A stretch of 64,000 nt of DNA. Origin: Pomphorhynchus laevis (Eukaryota > Acanthocephala > Palaeacanthocephala > Echinorhynchida > Pomphorhynchidae). The stretch lies in contig WNNJ02003776.1 of the NCBI GenBank assembly GCA_012934845.2, positions 124,001-188,000 on the forward strand, in the 5' to 3' direction. A program made the translations under genes and the position numbers. The notes beneath the pieces are model-generated. The model did no database searches. It worked only from the letters and a program-made list of their open reading frames with translations, and was not told the origin of the DNA. This document shows positions 1-11,600 of the stretch, in pieces; position 1 is the stretch's first letter, and every line of letters begins with the position of its first letter.

Positions 1-1
1 C

Positions 2-154
2 CGTTTGGGTCGGCTTAATAATGCGGCTGTCAGATGTGATTGCGAGTCGAATTCTGATATTCTACACGCACTGGATTGTCGACACGTCAGTTCGAGATTT
101 TCGCGTCACACCGCAGTCAATCACTGCTTAAGTCCGTCCTCATATCTGCCGTGA
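2..154 (+). mobile_element. 3' fragment of an RLE-type LINE
   Basis: One open frame reads into the window from its left edge and stops at 152-154. It contains a CxC...HxLxC knuckle (CDCESNSDILHALDC) followed by an RH-rich stretch. The same arrangement sits just before the restriction-like endonuclease in the other RLE LINE copies of this window (for example near 8,330 and 36,310). The endonuclease that should follow is missing, so the copy is truncated. The family identity rests on the knuckle alone. Confidence 0.55.
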
Positions 155-249
155 ATAATTATTACTCATCAATTAAACATTTGTAAAAATTATTTTAAAT
201 AATAGTTTTATTTAAAAAAATAAAATCAATTTATTTTCAAAATATTTCT

Positions 250-545
250 TTTTTAGATATCCGAATGTTATGTTCATCTTCCATATGCTTCTTAATCGCA
301 CCGCTATATGAATATGGTTGTATTCACGAATAACGTAACATTCATGTAGCGGGGCGATTAAGAAGCATATGGAAGATGAGCGTAACATTATGGTATCTAA
401 AAAGGAAATAATTGATAATGCAAAGGCTTTAATGAACGAACTTATTGTTGTGAATTTACGAATTCTAGAAGCGATATTCATCAAAGAGATGAATCCTATA
501 ATTCGTAGAAGCATCAACAATTTAAATACTACTAAATTAGATAAC
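250..545 (+). mobile_element. PLE GIY-YIG endonuclease fragment with foldback
   Basis: The frame from 369 encodes [15 protein letters not shown] and later ILEAIFIKEMNP. This matches the C-terminal half of the GIY-YIG domain in the PLE at 14.1-14.4 kb on the - strand ([23 protein letters not shown]). Similarity ends in both copies near a shared CTACTAAATTAGA string. Bases 256-312 are an imperfect inverted copy of 343-400, giving a hairpin with arms of about 58 bp and a loop of about 30 nt. The open frame on the - strand here is only the mirror image of this foldback. It is a fragment and not an active gene. Confidence 0.6.
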
Positions 546-1440
546 TTACAATTAAATGGAATTTGTATTTTTATTTTACAGATGTCTGAATATGATATAT
601 GTTAAGATTGAAATATCACAAGAAATTTTTGCGCTTTTTATTGTGTTGCCAAATGGTACTCTTCATGTTTTGAATTTTCAAACACAAGCTTATCTACTAA
701 ATAATATAATATACGTAGAGTCAGTTAACTGATCTGATTTGGTTGTTTAAATGGTTTGTGATTGCTACAAATTGTTGATCATCACAACCGTTGCAGATAA
801 TACAACGACCTTGCACGTAATCAGGGCACTTTTGTTTCGATTAAAAGCATTCAGGCATATACATCTGGTATGATACAAAATTACATTTTCCAGCGTTTTA
901 TGCTATTAAGGTTGTTTCACAACGATATTTATCACATGATATTTGTATGGATTTTGACTGTCACCGTGGATTAACAAGCTCCGAGAAAAATAGGCTTTAA
1001 TTACCCAGTTTACTTAGAAATAAATTAACAAATCGTTCGTTACATTATTACTGTTAAATAAAAAATTAGATTAGAAAATCATTTTATTGTTTAACTCGTA
1101 TTGATAATATTTCCCCCGAAACAATATGACCACAGAAACAGTCTTCGTACTCATTTAAAATTCATAGAACACTTTTAGAACATCACAGCTACTTTAATTT
1201 TTACAAATGATTGCGGAAGCTTTAAATTTCAATTATAATTAGTCTCTTACATCTGTGCGGCTATGCGGATAGCCTAATTAATTAAATTACTTTATTGATT
1301 AAATTTCTGGTAGAATAGAGTCCGCACATAACATGTGATATAAATATTTTATGCAAAAAAATGTAATTTTGGTCGTTTCGTTTGGTTTCTTCTTTTGTGA
1401 TTTCTATTTTTGTTAAGGAAATAATTCTTCTTATCTTTTT
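546..1440. other. AT-rich interval, only a PLE4 tail motif seen
   Basis: No coding sequence is recognised here. The one assignable piece is at 711-740, a copy of the 30-nt tail motif with consensus AATACGTAGACTCAGTTAGC followed by TGATCTGATT. This motif follows PLE4 ends elsewhere, for example at 63,590. Confidence 0.5.
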
Positions 1441-4400
1441 ACCTTTGTCCCATTTGGTCGTAAGGTCGGCTGTTTTTGAACAAGTTCTCCACTTAACTCG
1501 ATCGAAGGCTTGGTCCGACTAAAGTTTGCTTGCTCAAAGGTGGACGTGGAGGGTGTCGAGCCACCGTTGCTTGGGTCGGCCTTGTGCACATTTCCCTTCA
1601 ACGTCAATTTGAAGGCCCGCCTTTGCCAAATTATTGTCAGTGACTCTTAGTAAAACTCTGGAAGCGAGTTTCTCGTATTTTATCGGCAATCGGTGCTACA
1701 CCATACCGGAGAAGGATATCATCGTTTCGAGCATGGTCTAGTTGTGTGAGTTCACTGGTCTATCGCAGCATCTTTGCCTCCATGATGACAAACCATTTTT
1801 CACCTGCCATAGTGATTTGCCAGCACTAGGCTTCGTATAAAAATAATGTGCATATAACTGTTTGATAAATAATAGATTTAAGATTTTATTTTTCGATCCC
1901 ATAGAATACCAGTATTCGTTCTTTATTTATTCCAAGTTGCTTTGATACGCTCAGTTATCTCACGGGACAAGTCGTTGTCGGTAGAAAGGGTCGAGCTAAG
2001 TTATCTGAATTTATCGGCGCGAAATAAATCTATAACATAAATGCCGATGGTGCTAACTTTGTCCGCATTTGTTTCACGTACTCCGTATTTGCTATATTTA
2101 GCATAAGCCCGTTTTGAGATAGTCGATCGTATTATGTTTCTCTTAATTGTTTACGATTGTCTTTATCTTCGGAAACAAGTAAAGCATCATATGCATATAA
2201 GATTGTAAACGGAATCGTGCGCTGTATATCGTGAGTGATAGTGTCCATGACGACGATGAAAATAGGTGGAGAAATAGTGCTATTCTGATGAACTCCTACG
2301 GAGATTCTAAATGATTCCGAAATCCCAGCCACACGTTGTACTCTGCTTCTTGGATTTGCATAAAACGCTTAAACACACCGTGCGAGCTTTTCCGAGACTA
2401 GATGTTGACGAAGCTCATACCAAATAAGTTAATGTGGTACTCGATCGAAGGCATTCGCCTGATCAAGGAAAGCATTATAAAATGGTATATTTTTTAATTG
2501 TATTTCTCGAGGGGCAGCCGTGCAGCATGATTAGCGTCAATCTTACCGCATCCCTTGACGAATCCGGCCTGATTAGTAATAACTTTAACAATCTCACGGA
2601 TATGATTTTCTAGCACATGTTCGAATATTTTCATTGTATGTGATAGCAGTCTGATCAGTTGATAATTTGAGCAATCAGTTAGATTGTCTTTTCCACTCTG
2701 GATTGGAATTGTCATACTATTTTGCCAATCCGTCGGAGTACTCTCTGATTCGATGATTTTATTGAGAAATCCAGCAACACGGGGAACTGGATTCCAGCAT
2801 TTAGCCTTTCATAACTCAGCCGCAATATCATCTGGATATGTTGCTTTGCCATTCTTCATTCTCTTTAATGCCTCGTTAACCTCTTCTATGTTGATTGGAA
2901 GTTCAGGGTTGAGAATCTTCGGTGCTTGCTGAATCTGTGGGTAAGGAAACTCCTCTGTTGCAGTAGAACTTTTCGATATCTTGTGTCTGCTTGCGTCTGG
3001 ACTAGACAAGTCGAAAGAGTTCACGTTCCCTATTACAGCTATCTAATTTTCTGCTGATTTGAACATAGTGAGTAGTTCGTGCGACCTAATGAACGAAAGA
3101 GTTCACGTTCCCCATTACAGCTATCTAATTTTCTGCTGATTTGAACATAGTGAGTAGTTCGTGCGACCTACACAGTTTCTTACCATTACGCTTGGATTCT
3201 TGGTACTTCTATTAGTTGTCACGCGTCTCATTTTGAAGAAAAATCTGACAAACCTTCGTTTTGACTTTGTCCGTCCAGAACCAAGTGGAACGATTGATAT
3301 AGTGTTTTCCTAATTTATTACTTAGATCGTTCTACAAGCTGCGTTATGTACAACATACTTAAAGTTATTTAATGTATTCTCTGCCCTTATGATCTCGGGC
3401 AGTTTTGTGCGTGATATTATATCAGCCTCCTCATGAAAACGCCACCATTTGATTTTAGGTGGGCCGGTTTGTTTACATTGCATTATTTCCTGTCGTTTGA
3501 TATACAAAGTGGCGATTGCTGGGCGATATTGTGTTGCAATCGTTTCATATGTGACAGCCTTCACTTTTTCGACAGTGGACAGGTGTCGGCTTCGTACGAT
3601 GATAAAGTCGATATGCGACTCATTGTTTTTACTATAAAAGGTTGAGAGGTGTGTTGATAGCTTTATGAACCGAGTGTTTGTGATGCAAAATTATGAGAGT
3701 TAGAAATAAGTGATATATTCCCTATCCTTGTTTCGTTGACCTTAGCCTTTACATCCGTGGCATCGATTTGCATCCGCTTTATGTCCAACGTGGCCGTTGA
3801 GATATCTCCTGCGATTATGATGTAGTAATCATCGGGCATTTTTCGTATGTGGTTATCCAACATCTCCCATAAGGAGTGCTCTACTTTATTTCGTCCAGTC
3901 TGGGGTACATATGCTGAAAATATGTAAATTATGCGTTCTACAAAGACAATGATAATCTCCATAAACCGATTGTTGTAACGGCTAACCGCCTTAACGATAT
4001 CACTGAATCTCTCAAAGATGGCGATACCAACTTCACTTCTAGTTTGCACCGATCCAAAGTATAAAAGCTTATAGCCGTTGTCGCCACCCACTCGCTCCAT
4101 ATTGAATGATTTGGCTTGACTTCATCTCGTTTTATGTAATGTGCAGATGCCTATTCGTTTTCTTCGTAACATCGAAGATACCTCTTCCATGATTCCAGTA
4201 AGTGTTCAAATGTTCAGAGATACGATTCGGTCGTCTTAGCTCTTTGCTTATTTCTCTGGACTCTCTTGCTTACGTCCCAACGGCGTTTTTGCATAGGGAA
4301 CCCTAATGTATTTGTCGGCCGAGCCTAATCTAACCCTGCCTCGTCGACTACGGTGTAGCTCTACCCATGTTATCAGCTTTCATTGTGAACTTTTTTATAT

Positions 4401-4560
4401 TTAATTTAACGACATATTTTAAGTACGCCTTCCGATCGACCTGTCGCTGGGTTTATCACCAGGAGGATGTTCGTATTTAGCTCACCTCGTAGCTGGTTTA
4501 CTACGAGGAGTGTCCAGGGGCATCACGAGAAGGAACCGATATCACCCCTAATTTTGTTAA
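1440..4560 (-). mobile_element. RTE-like LINE, decayed, 5' end at the right
   Basis: Read from right to left. An AP-type endonuclease lies at 4,100-3,663 (YKLLYFGSVQTRSEVGIAIF; YVPQTG; the GDLN box is altered to AGDIS). A linker with PPKIKWWRFHE follows at 3,564-3,322. Reverse transcriptase fingers lie at 3,024-2,494 (KNGKATYPDDIAAEL; SNYQLIRLLSHTMKIFEHVL) and the palm at 2,340-2,132 (VHQNSTISPPIF; YADD altered to YAYD). The C-terminus is near 1,815-1,450 (LLRYGVAPIADKIRETRFQS; KGRPKQRW-like). The layout and wording resemble RTE-type elements common in nematodes. Several frame changes and the altered catalytic Asp make it inactive. Bases 4,110-4,560 look like its 5' leader, with a hairpin at 4,485-4,506. 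Confidence 0.8.
3013..3176. repeat. 82-bp tandem duplication inside the LINE
   Basis: Bases 3,013-3,094 and 3,095-3,176 are almost identical (starting GAAAGAGTTCACGTTCC). The period of 82 is not a multiple of 3, so it breaks the reading frame of the RTE-like LINE between linker and RT. It arose after insertion or in a defective copy. Confidence 0.85.
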
Positions 4561-4604
4561 AGAAATAACAAAACCAGAAGAAATAATTGTTATAAAAACA
4601 GGAA

Positions 4605-4750
4605 ATATTTTCTATTTCTTTAAAGTGGTATTTTCATAATTGCGATGTTAGTAATTTATCAAGCTATTTAGCTAATTTTGTTCATTTGACATTAACAAAA
4701 CTACTACTTACCGCATGTCCGCATTATTGTTCTCGTTTTGTTCATATCCT
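4605..4750 (+). pseudogene. Decayed duplicate of SRP72 exon 4 with its flanks
   Basis: Bases 4,645-4,716 read NCDVSNLSSYLANFVHLTLT and then KLLLT without a stop. The real exon at 6,011-6,085 reads [20 protein letters not shown] and then KLPLT. Similarity continues into both flanking introns: GGAAATATTT-CTATTT upstream, and ATTGTTCTCGTTTTGTTCAT downstream. The acceptor is TTTCATAATT instead of TTTCAGAATT and the donor is GCATGT instead of GTATGT, so normal splicing should be lost. The open frame could reflect recent duplication or weak use. No duplicate of exons 1-3 is visible beside it. Confidence 0.8.
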
Positions 4751-5610
4751 TAATTTTGTGTTTCCTGCTTTTTGTGAGTTTTGAAATTAAAAATGTCATT
4801 CAAGACACAAATGCTATTCTTGGATTCAATGCAATACCACTAGTACCACTGCGCCGTTCTAAATTAATTATGATTATTCCACTGTTTGTATAATATAAAA
4901 AATCACAATATCTGTTTTAAAAAGTTTTAGAACTTTTTTAAAGTTCTCAAACTTTTTTTATTACCTTAAAAAAGTTTGAGATCTAATAAACATACAATTG
5001 AAAAGGACTGCTAAGTACAGTCGAAATATCAAATAAATAAAGTTCTTTCTATATTCTCGGGGATGGTTCGCAATAAAAAAAAAGTTACTTTTGACCCGAA
5101 TGCAATTCTCAACGATATAATATCTGTTTTGTTTTTTAATCATGTAAACAGTTGATTTTATAAGCATTTCTAAGTTCACTGATATTTTATCGCATATTAA
5201 ATTCAAATATGATTTATAATTTGTGAACAAATGCAAATGATAAAAATAAAAAATGTAAATTAATAAAATAAGATGAGATTATTTTATAAAATGAGATTAA
5301 TAAAATTTATCTAGATTAATAAAATTTATATGGATTAATAGAATTTATGTAGATTAATAAAATTTGTATTGATGTATTCAATGAAATTGCACCGATTGTA
5401 CACCCTAATTTAATATTAATTAAATTTAAATTATTACGAGAAGGACTATCAACGTTATTAGATGTAATTAGCTAAATTAAACTGATGTTCATTTTTCAAT
5501 AAACAATGACTAAATAAGCGTGTTTTTCCTATTACTGCAAACAAATTACCTGAATTATTTTTTAAGCGCAAAGTAAAATTAAAGAGGAAGAAGAGTTGAC
5601 ATTCATACAG
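4751..5610. other. AT-rich interval with hairpin and minisatellite
   Basis: No gene is recognised. There is a hairpin with arms CTCAAACTTTTTTTA and TAAAAAAGTTTGAG at 4,946-4,980. A degenerate 22-24-bp tandem repeat (core GATTAATAAAATTTAT) runs from about 5,258 to 5,367. The missing N-terminal SRP72 exon might be here or left of the window; I could not place it. Confidence 0.5.
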
Positions 5611-5681
5611 CATTCCATTATAGTATGCTATCTTAAATTATCAGAGTTTACTAGAGCATCACGCGAAATTCGTCAATACAG
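5611..5681 (+). CDS. SRP72: SRP72 exon 1 of those placed
   Basis: The acceptor is ATTCATACAG and the donor AG|GTTTTT. The exon is 71 nt, phase 0 in and 2 out. It encodes [17 protein letters not shown]..., resembling the vertebrate HCKVVCLIQNGSFKEAL segment near residue 50, so at least one upstream coding exon must exist. Confidence 0.75.
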
Positions 5682-8600
5682 GTTTTTGTGTTTTCTGTTT
5701 CGCATTTATTATTAATGATGAGTAGGGAGGACAAGTTTTGCTTTGAACGAGCCTATCTCTTATATAAGCTGGGTCAATATGAGGAACTTAAACCTGTGTT
5801 GAAAAATTGCCGTGATGATAATGACTATCGTGGGCAAGTTATTGGATCACAAATGGTATCCTGATATTATCTTTTAAAATGAGTGAAAGTGGTTTTTTTC
5901 TAAGATGTACAAACTTGGATTTTATCACGAATCTAGCAAGTTATTGGACAACTTAATTTTGCAGGTCAGACCAGGGAAATATTTACTATTTGACAAACTT
6001 ATACTTTCAGAATTACGATGATGGTATTTTATCAAACTTCTTAGCTAATTTGGTTCATCTGACATTAACAAAACTACCACTGACCGTATGTTTGAGTTAT
6101 TGTTCTCGTTTTGTTCATATTCTTAATGTCTTATTCTAGAATTAAAATCAAAATTACAATTTGTTCATAACTGTGTAAAAACTAAATCTAAACAATATAA
6201 ATATGACGTTTATTTAAAATATATGTATATATGACGTTTATTTTATATATATGACGTTTATTTTAAATTTTATTTTTTATTTTTATTTTTTAACTCGATT
6301 TAAATTATAGAATATCTAAAAACAATTATTAATTTTATTATTTAATTATTAAATTTTGATTTAGCATTATTATGTTTTGTTTATTTTATAATTATATAAC
6401 AATACGTAGACTCAGTTAGCTGATTTAATTTGTTCATTTTGTATGTGACGATTTGGCGATGATATTATTATCGTCAAATATCATCGTATATTATCGAAAT
6501 GCTCGTTTTTATTATCGATTTTAAAAATTGTTATTACAGGTATATTAAAAAATAGCATTATTTTGAATTTTCACTAATACTATTGTACTCTGCAGAAAAC
6601 TCTCAGAGTGTTTTCTTAAGGGTCAATCGCATTGGCAATATTCAAAAATAATACTGTTTCTTATTTTTATCGGAGAAACAGCCAGCTAATGATGACATTA
6701 TCTCCGAACGCAATTTAAAAAGAAATAAAGTATACACAATCTAGAAATTTTAAAATTATCTTTTAAAACTTAAAAAAGAAATTTGTTTAAATTTTTTATA
6801 AAAGAATTTATTAGTTTAAAAGAGTTTATTGGAATAAATTTGTTAGTTCCAATAAAACAGTTTATTGAAACAATAAAATTTATTGAACCAATAAAACAGT
6901 TTTTTTCAAACAGTTTATTGAAATTTTTTATAAAAATTTTGTTTAAAAGAATTTATTAGTTTAAAAGAGCTTATTTGAATTTCATGTCAAATTAGCATCC
7001 GAGCCTATTCGTCCTATATGTCTTGGAGCATTTACGACCAGCAGGCTAGTGGCTCTTGAAAAAGAGACTGGTGGTGTCCTACCGATTGGCGTTTGTGATG
7101 TTGCAAGGCGCATCGTATCAAAGGTGATATTGATATTAATCCGGGAAGATTTGCATGACGTTGCAGGATTAGAGCAATTGGCAGCTTCGCAGAGGAGCGA
7201 GATCGAATACGCTACACATTCCTTGCGCAAATGTTTCCAAGCCAACCCAGACTATTGTGTCCTTGCTGTCGATGCGTCCAACGCTTTTAATGTGATTAAT
7301 TGAAAAGCCGCACTGGCCAATATGATATACATAGCACCTGCTTTGTCGACTGTGCTTAGTAATCTATATGCATCACCGGTTCAGCTTACCCTTGGGGGTA
7401 ATAGTATATATTCGCACGAAGGCTTCACACAAGGAGATCCACTTGTGATGGCCGGCTTCTCAATGGCTTCTCTCCCTTTAATTGAAAACATACGTTAACA
7501 TGCACCTGGTGTTACCCAGAGATGGTACGCGATGATGGTAATTTTATCGGGAAATTCGAAGACTTGAGGAAAGTGTGGTCCATTTTCTTAGATCTTGGTC
7601 CTAAGTGCGGTTATTTCGTAAACGCATCTAAAACCAAATTGCTAGCTAGAATAAGCCGTAGAGTTGACATCTCGCTTTTATCTGATGATGTCGAACTGTC
7701 CACATCTGGTATTAAAATTTTTTGTGTTCCCATCGGCACCACACAGTACGAATGAAACTGCACGGAATTTGAAGTAGAGCGCTAATCTAATCTCATTAAT
7801 CGTCTGACACGCGTCGGAGAGGAATAATCACACGTTGCTTACACCGGATTGGTTCGCTCGGTGCAGTTTAAGTGGACGTATTTCATGTACTTAGTAGATT
7901 GCAGCCCTTCCCACACAGACGGTCTGTACAAATCTATCGACGAAACGTTCGTTCCAGCAGTCACCGGACGAAGAGTAGACGAATACTGGATGGCTTGGTT
8001 CTCTACATACCTGGAATTCGGTTGTTCTTCGAAAATATGCGATACATATAAAACCGGAGAAACTGGAAAAACTTTGCGCTTACTACAAGACCGCATTATG
8101 AATCTGGGTTGTATAGACCGACGCAAATTGTGTATCGATAGATTACAGCCAAGCGTGGCTAGACTCGGTCGGGTCACAACCCAAATCATCTCTCAAGCCT
8201 CCAGGGATGGTGCCTTTTCGTGTTTAAGCGCTCTACCAGTAAGAAGGGAACGCTTTCACCTAAGTCGCAATGAATTTATAGATGCACTCTGCGCCCGGTA
8301 CGGTTGGACGCCCACCGAATTGAGTAAGAATGTCTGCGCTTGCGGAGATAGCGTTAATAGCCATGCCCTTTCCTGCAAACGAAGAGGGTTGACTTCAATC
8401 CGGCACAATATCGTGCCGGACTTGCTCGCCCAGGAGCTTACAACAATTCGTCACGTAGACGTTACCATCTTTAATATACACGCTCAATCGTATGCTTGTG
8501 GTGTCCCCGCATCCGTGTTTACCAACAATGAAGCAAGAAAAAAGGCGAAATACAGTGAACGCATTGTGAGTCTTGAACGGAGCGGATTCATGCCTCTCAT

Positions 8601-11600
8601 CTTCTCCACGTTGGGTGGTATGGGCGATGAGATGATGCCATTTCTGAAATCACTAGCTGCGATTAAGGCGCATCGCTCAAGACCGCAATATTCCGAAATT
8701 TTGGCACTGATGAAAAGAAAAATTTCGTTTGCAATTGCTCGATCCTCTTCTGTTTGTCTAAGATCGCCCCGTTCTCGCTGTGGCATGCCTGTAGGGTATT
8801 TTCCTACCAGCACGCATCCAATCACATAGAATAATGACAAGATCATAATTGATTGCACAAAGGCCCATTTGAGGGAACCGAAGATTGTATCAAATGAATA
8901 ATAAATTATGTTTATTAAAAATTAATAATTTAAAAATACAAATAAAAAAAACAAATAATATTTTTTTGTATTCAAAATGCTATTCTAGGTCAGAACCCCG
9001 TACACAGAGGTGGAGAAAGAAAAAGTTTATTTGAATAAAAATTTAATCAGATAATTTTTTAACTCATTCAAAATTTAGATTTCTAACTTATAATCTTAAT
9101 TTTCCAGCTTATTAACATATTAATGTTTATTCTACTAGCAAGTAATTGATCTGATTTGTTCTATTGACAAGTTGTTATTGACCAGTTGGCATTGTTTTTC
9201 CGTTTTTATTTCGTTTGTATTTTGTTTTTCCATTGTTTTTGCACTGAAACTGTTTATTCTTGATACGACTATTTTTCTGCTAATTTTCAGGAAAGTTCAA
9301 TGGATTTTTTCTTTTTCTTATAAGTTGGCAATATACAAATCAACAAAACATTATTAAAAATTTATTTAAACTATTAAGCGAAAAAAAATTATATTCTCAT
9401 TATCTTGTCGTTTGACTTTAAACAATTGACTTTTATTATAAATTTCAATTTTTAATTTTAACTTCATATAAATATAAATTGTATAAAATATTATATAACT
9501 ATTTATTATTTATCTTTATGTATATTTATATATTGTATAAAATACGTATACTCAGTTATTTGATCTGATATGTTTTATTAATACGACATTATTATTTTTC
9601 CTTATTTATTAGTCAATTCATAAAATTTAATTTTTATTTTAAATTTTTATTATTTATTATATCGATAAATTGTATAAAATCTTATATGGTAATTTATTAT
9701 TTATAATTATTTATCTTTATGTTTATTTATATATAGTATAAAATACGTAGATACAGTTTTCTGATCTGATTTATTTGGAATTTAATTTGCTGTGCTTTAA
9801 TAATTTAAAGATTTTTTGTCAAACAGGATGTACAGATCGATAATATTTACAAAAGTAAAAATGTCGATATTATATCCAACTACGTTATCCTTATGTTGAA
9901 CATGGAAGATTTTAGTAGTGTGGATTTGTGTTTGCAACGCGCTCAAGGTATACAAGCAAATTTGTCTTAATTGCATTATTAAATTTTAATATTAGAAATC
10001 ATTGACGGAGACAAAAATTGTGAACCCAACTTTAGAGCAAGGATTCTGTGAGTATTTTTAAGGTATAGTTAGTTTAATAGTTATTTAATATAAATTACTA
10101 TAATGTAGTTAAATAACTATATAATAATAACTATTGAAAAATCTAGTAATAACTTTGTCTTATACAAAGTTAAAATAGTAATAAATAAAACGCCAAAATA
10201 TAAAAATATAAAAATATGATAAAATAATAATAGATACGCTAAAATATAAAAATATAATATGCAAAAATAATAATAAAAATACGTCAAAATATTAACAAAT
10301 TATACGCCAAAATATTAATAAATAACACGATAAAATATTAATATATAATACTCGAGTATAGGCTTTATGATATACTGTTGAAAAAAGTTAACTATAATGA
10401 TTTAAATGTAAATCCAACATATGAACAGTGATTTTAGATTAGAAACAATTATCTTGAGTCACTGTTCAATAATGGATAAAAAGAGTATAAAGGTTGAATC
10501 AGATAATAAAACTATACCTATATTATATTGGAATCGAAAATTACATAAAAATCCAATAAAACCTAGGTTCATATGTAGTGCGTTTAAATGTACATTAAAA
10601 CCACTTTCTGTCTATATGAATAAAATACTTAAAGTAATTAAAGCACACTTTAAAAAATATTGCAAGGTAATCGAAATTAATACTAGTATAAAACACTATT
10701 TCAGTATTAATTCTACAACAGAATTTTTAAAACAGACAAAAGGAATAAATTTTCAGAATATGAGTACGTACGATTTTGGTACGCTTTATGCAAGTTTAGA
10801 TTTAGTAGATATTAAAGAAGCGTTAGTAAAATTAATTAATCTAATATTCGGAAAATGATATACATATATATGTTATAATAATTTCAGTATTAATTTTACA
10901 AAATATTACACAAAAGAAATAAATTTTCAAAAGTTAAATACATAGGATTTTAGTACGCTTTATACTAATCTAGATTTAACAGATATAGAAGCGTTAAAAA
11001 ATAATTAATTTATATTAGGAAATAGATATGCATACATATGTTATAATAACTATAACGCTTATCTAAAAAATTAAACCATTTTTAATTTATACCGTTTTTA
11101 ATTAGTACGCTTTATACTAATCTAGATTTAACAGATATAGAAGCGTTAAAAAATAATTAATTTATATTAGGAAATAGATATGCATACATATGTTATAATA
11201 ACTATAACGCTTATCTAAAAAATTAAACCATATATTTATATTTAAGTAAATATAAATATATGAATACAATTGAATTATTAAAATCCTTTCAACAGCATAT
11301 TTTTATCTGCGGAGTGTCGGTCCCGCGGCACAGCGCTTTTGCCTTAGACTGCAACAGGATAACGTTTCGTCAGCATTGACATGTCGCGGTTAACGAGATT
11401 TTGAGAATGGCTCTCGCTGCCTCAGAATCACCCTCCAGACTCGAACCGGCAGGCTTACCGCGAAAGAATGGCAAACGACCCGATGGTGCGACTCATATGC
11501 CATGTGAAGCTGGCGGTATACTCGTTAGGGATTTTACTTGCCCGAACAAGTGAAAGGCCGGTCTCTTTCCAGTGAGTCCGGCCTAAAATACTCTCCGAGG

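Noticed and set aside
212-520. 102-codon open frame on the - strand
   Set aside because: It is the mirror of the PLE GIY-YIG foldback at 256-400 and AT-rich flank, and has no protein sense of its own.
2284-2330. CTGATGA at 2,287 as a hammerhead core
   Set aside because: No stem II followed by GAAA; it lies inside LINE coding sequence.
4961-5236. 91-codon open frame on the - strand
   Set aside because: It lies in AT-rich DNA, is rich in Ile, Asn, Phe and Lys, starts in a hairpin and has no recognisable motif; chance is likely.
7839-8189. 116-codon frame opposite LINE B
   Set aside because: Shadow of the LINE coding strand, which carries the knuckle and RT thumb in the other direction.
9172-9357. 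61-codon hydrophobic frame on the + strand
   Set aside because: Poly-T-derived Phe/Ile/Leu run within an SRP72 intron; no conserved feature.
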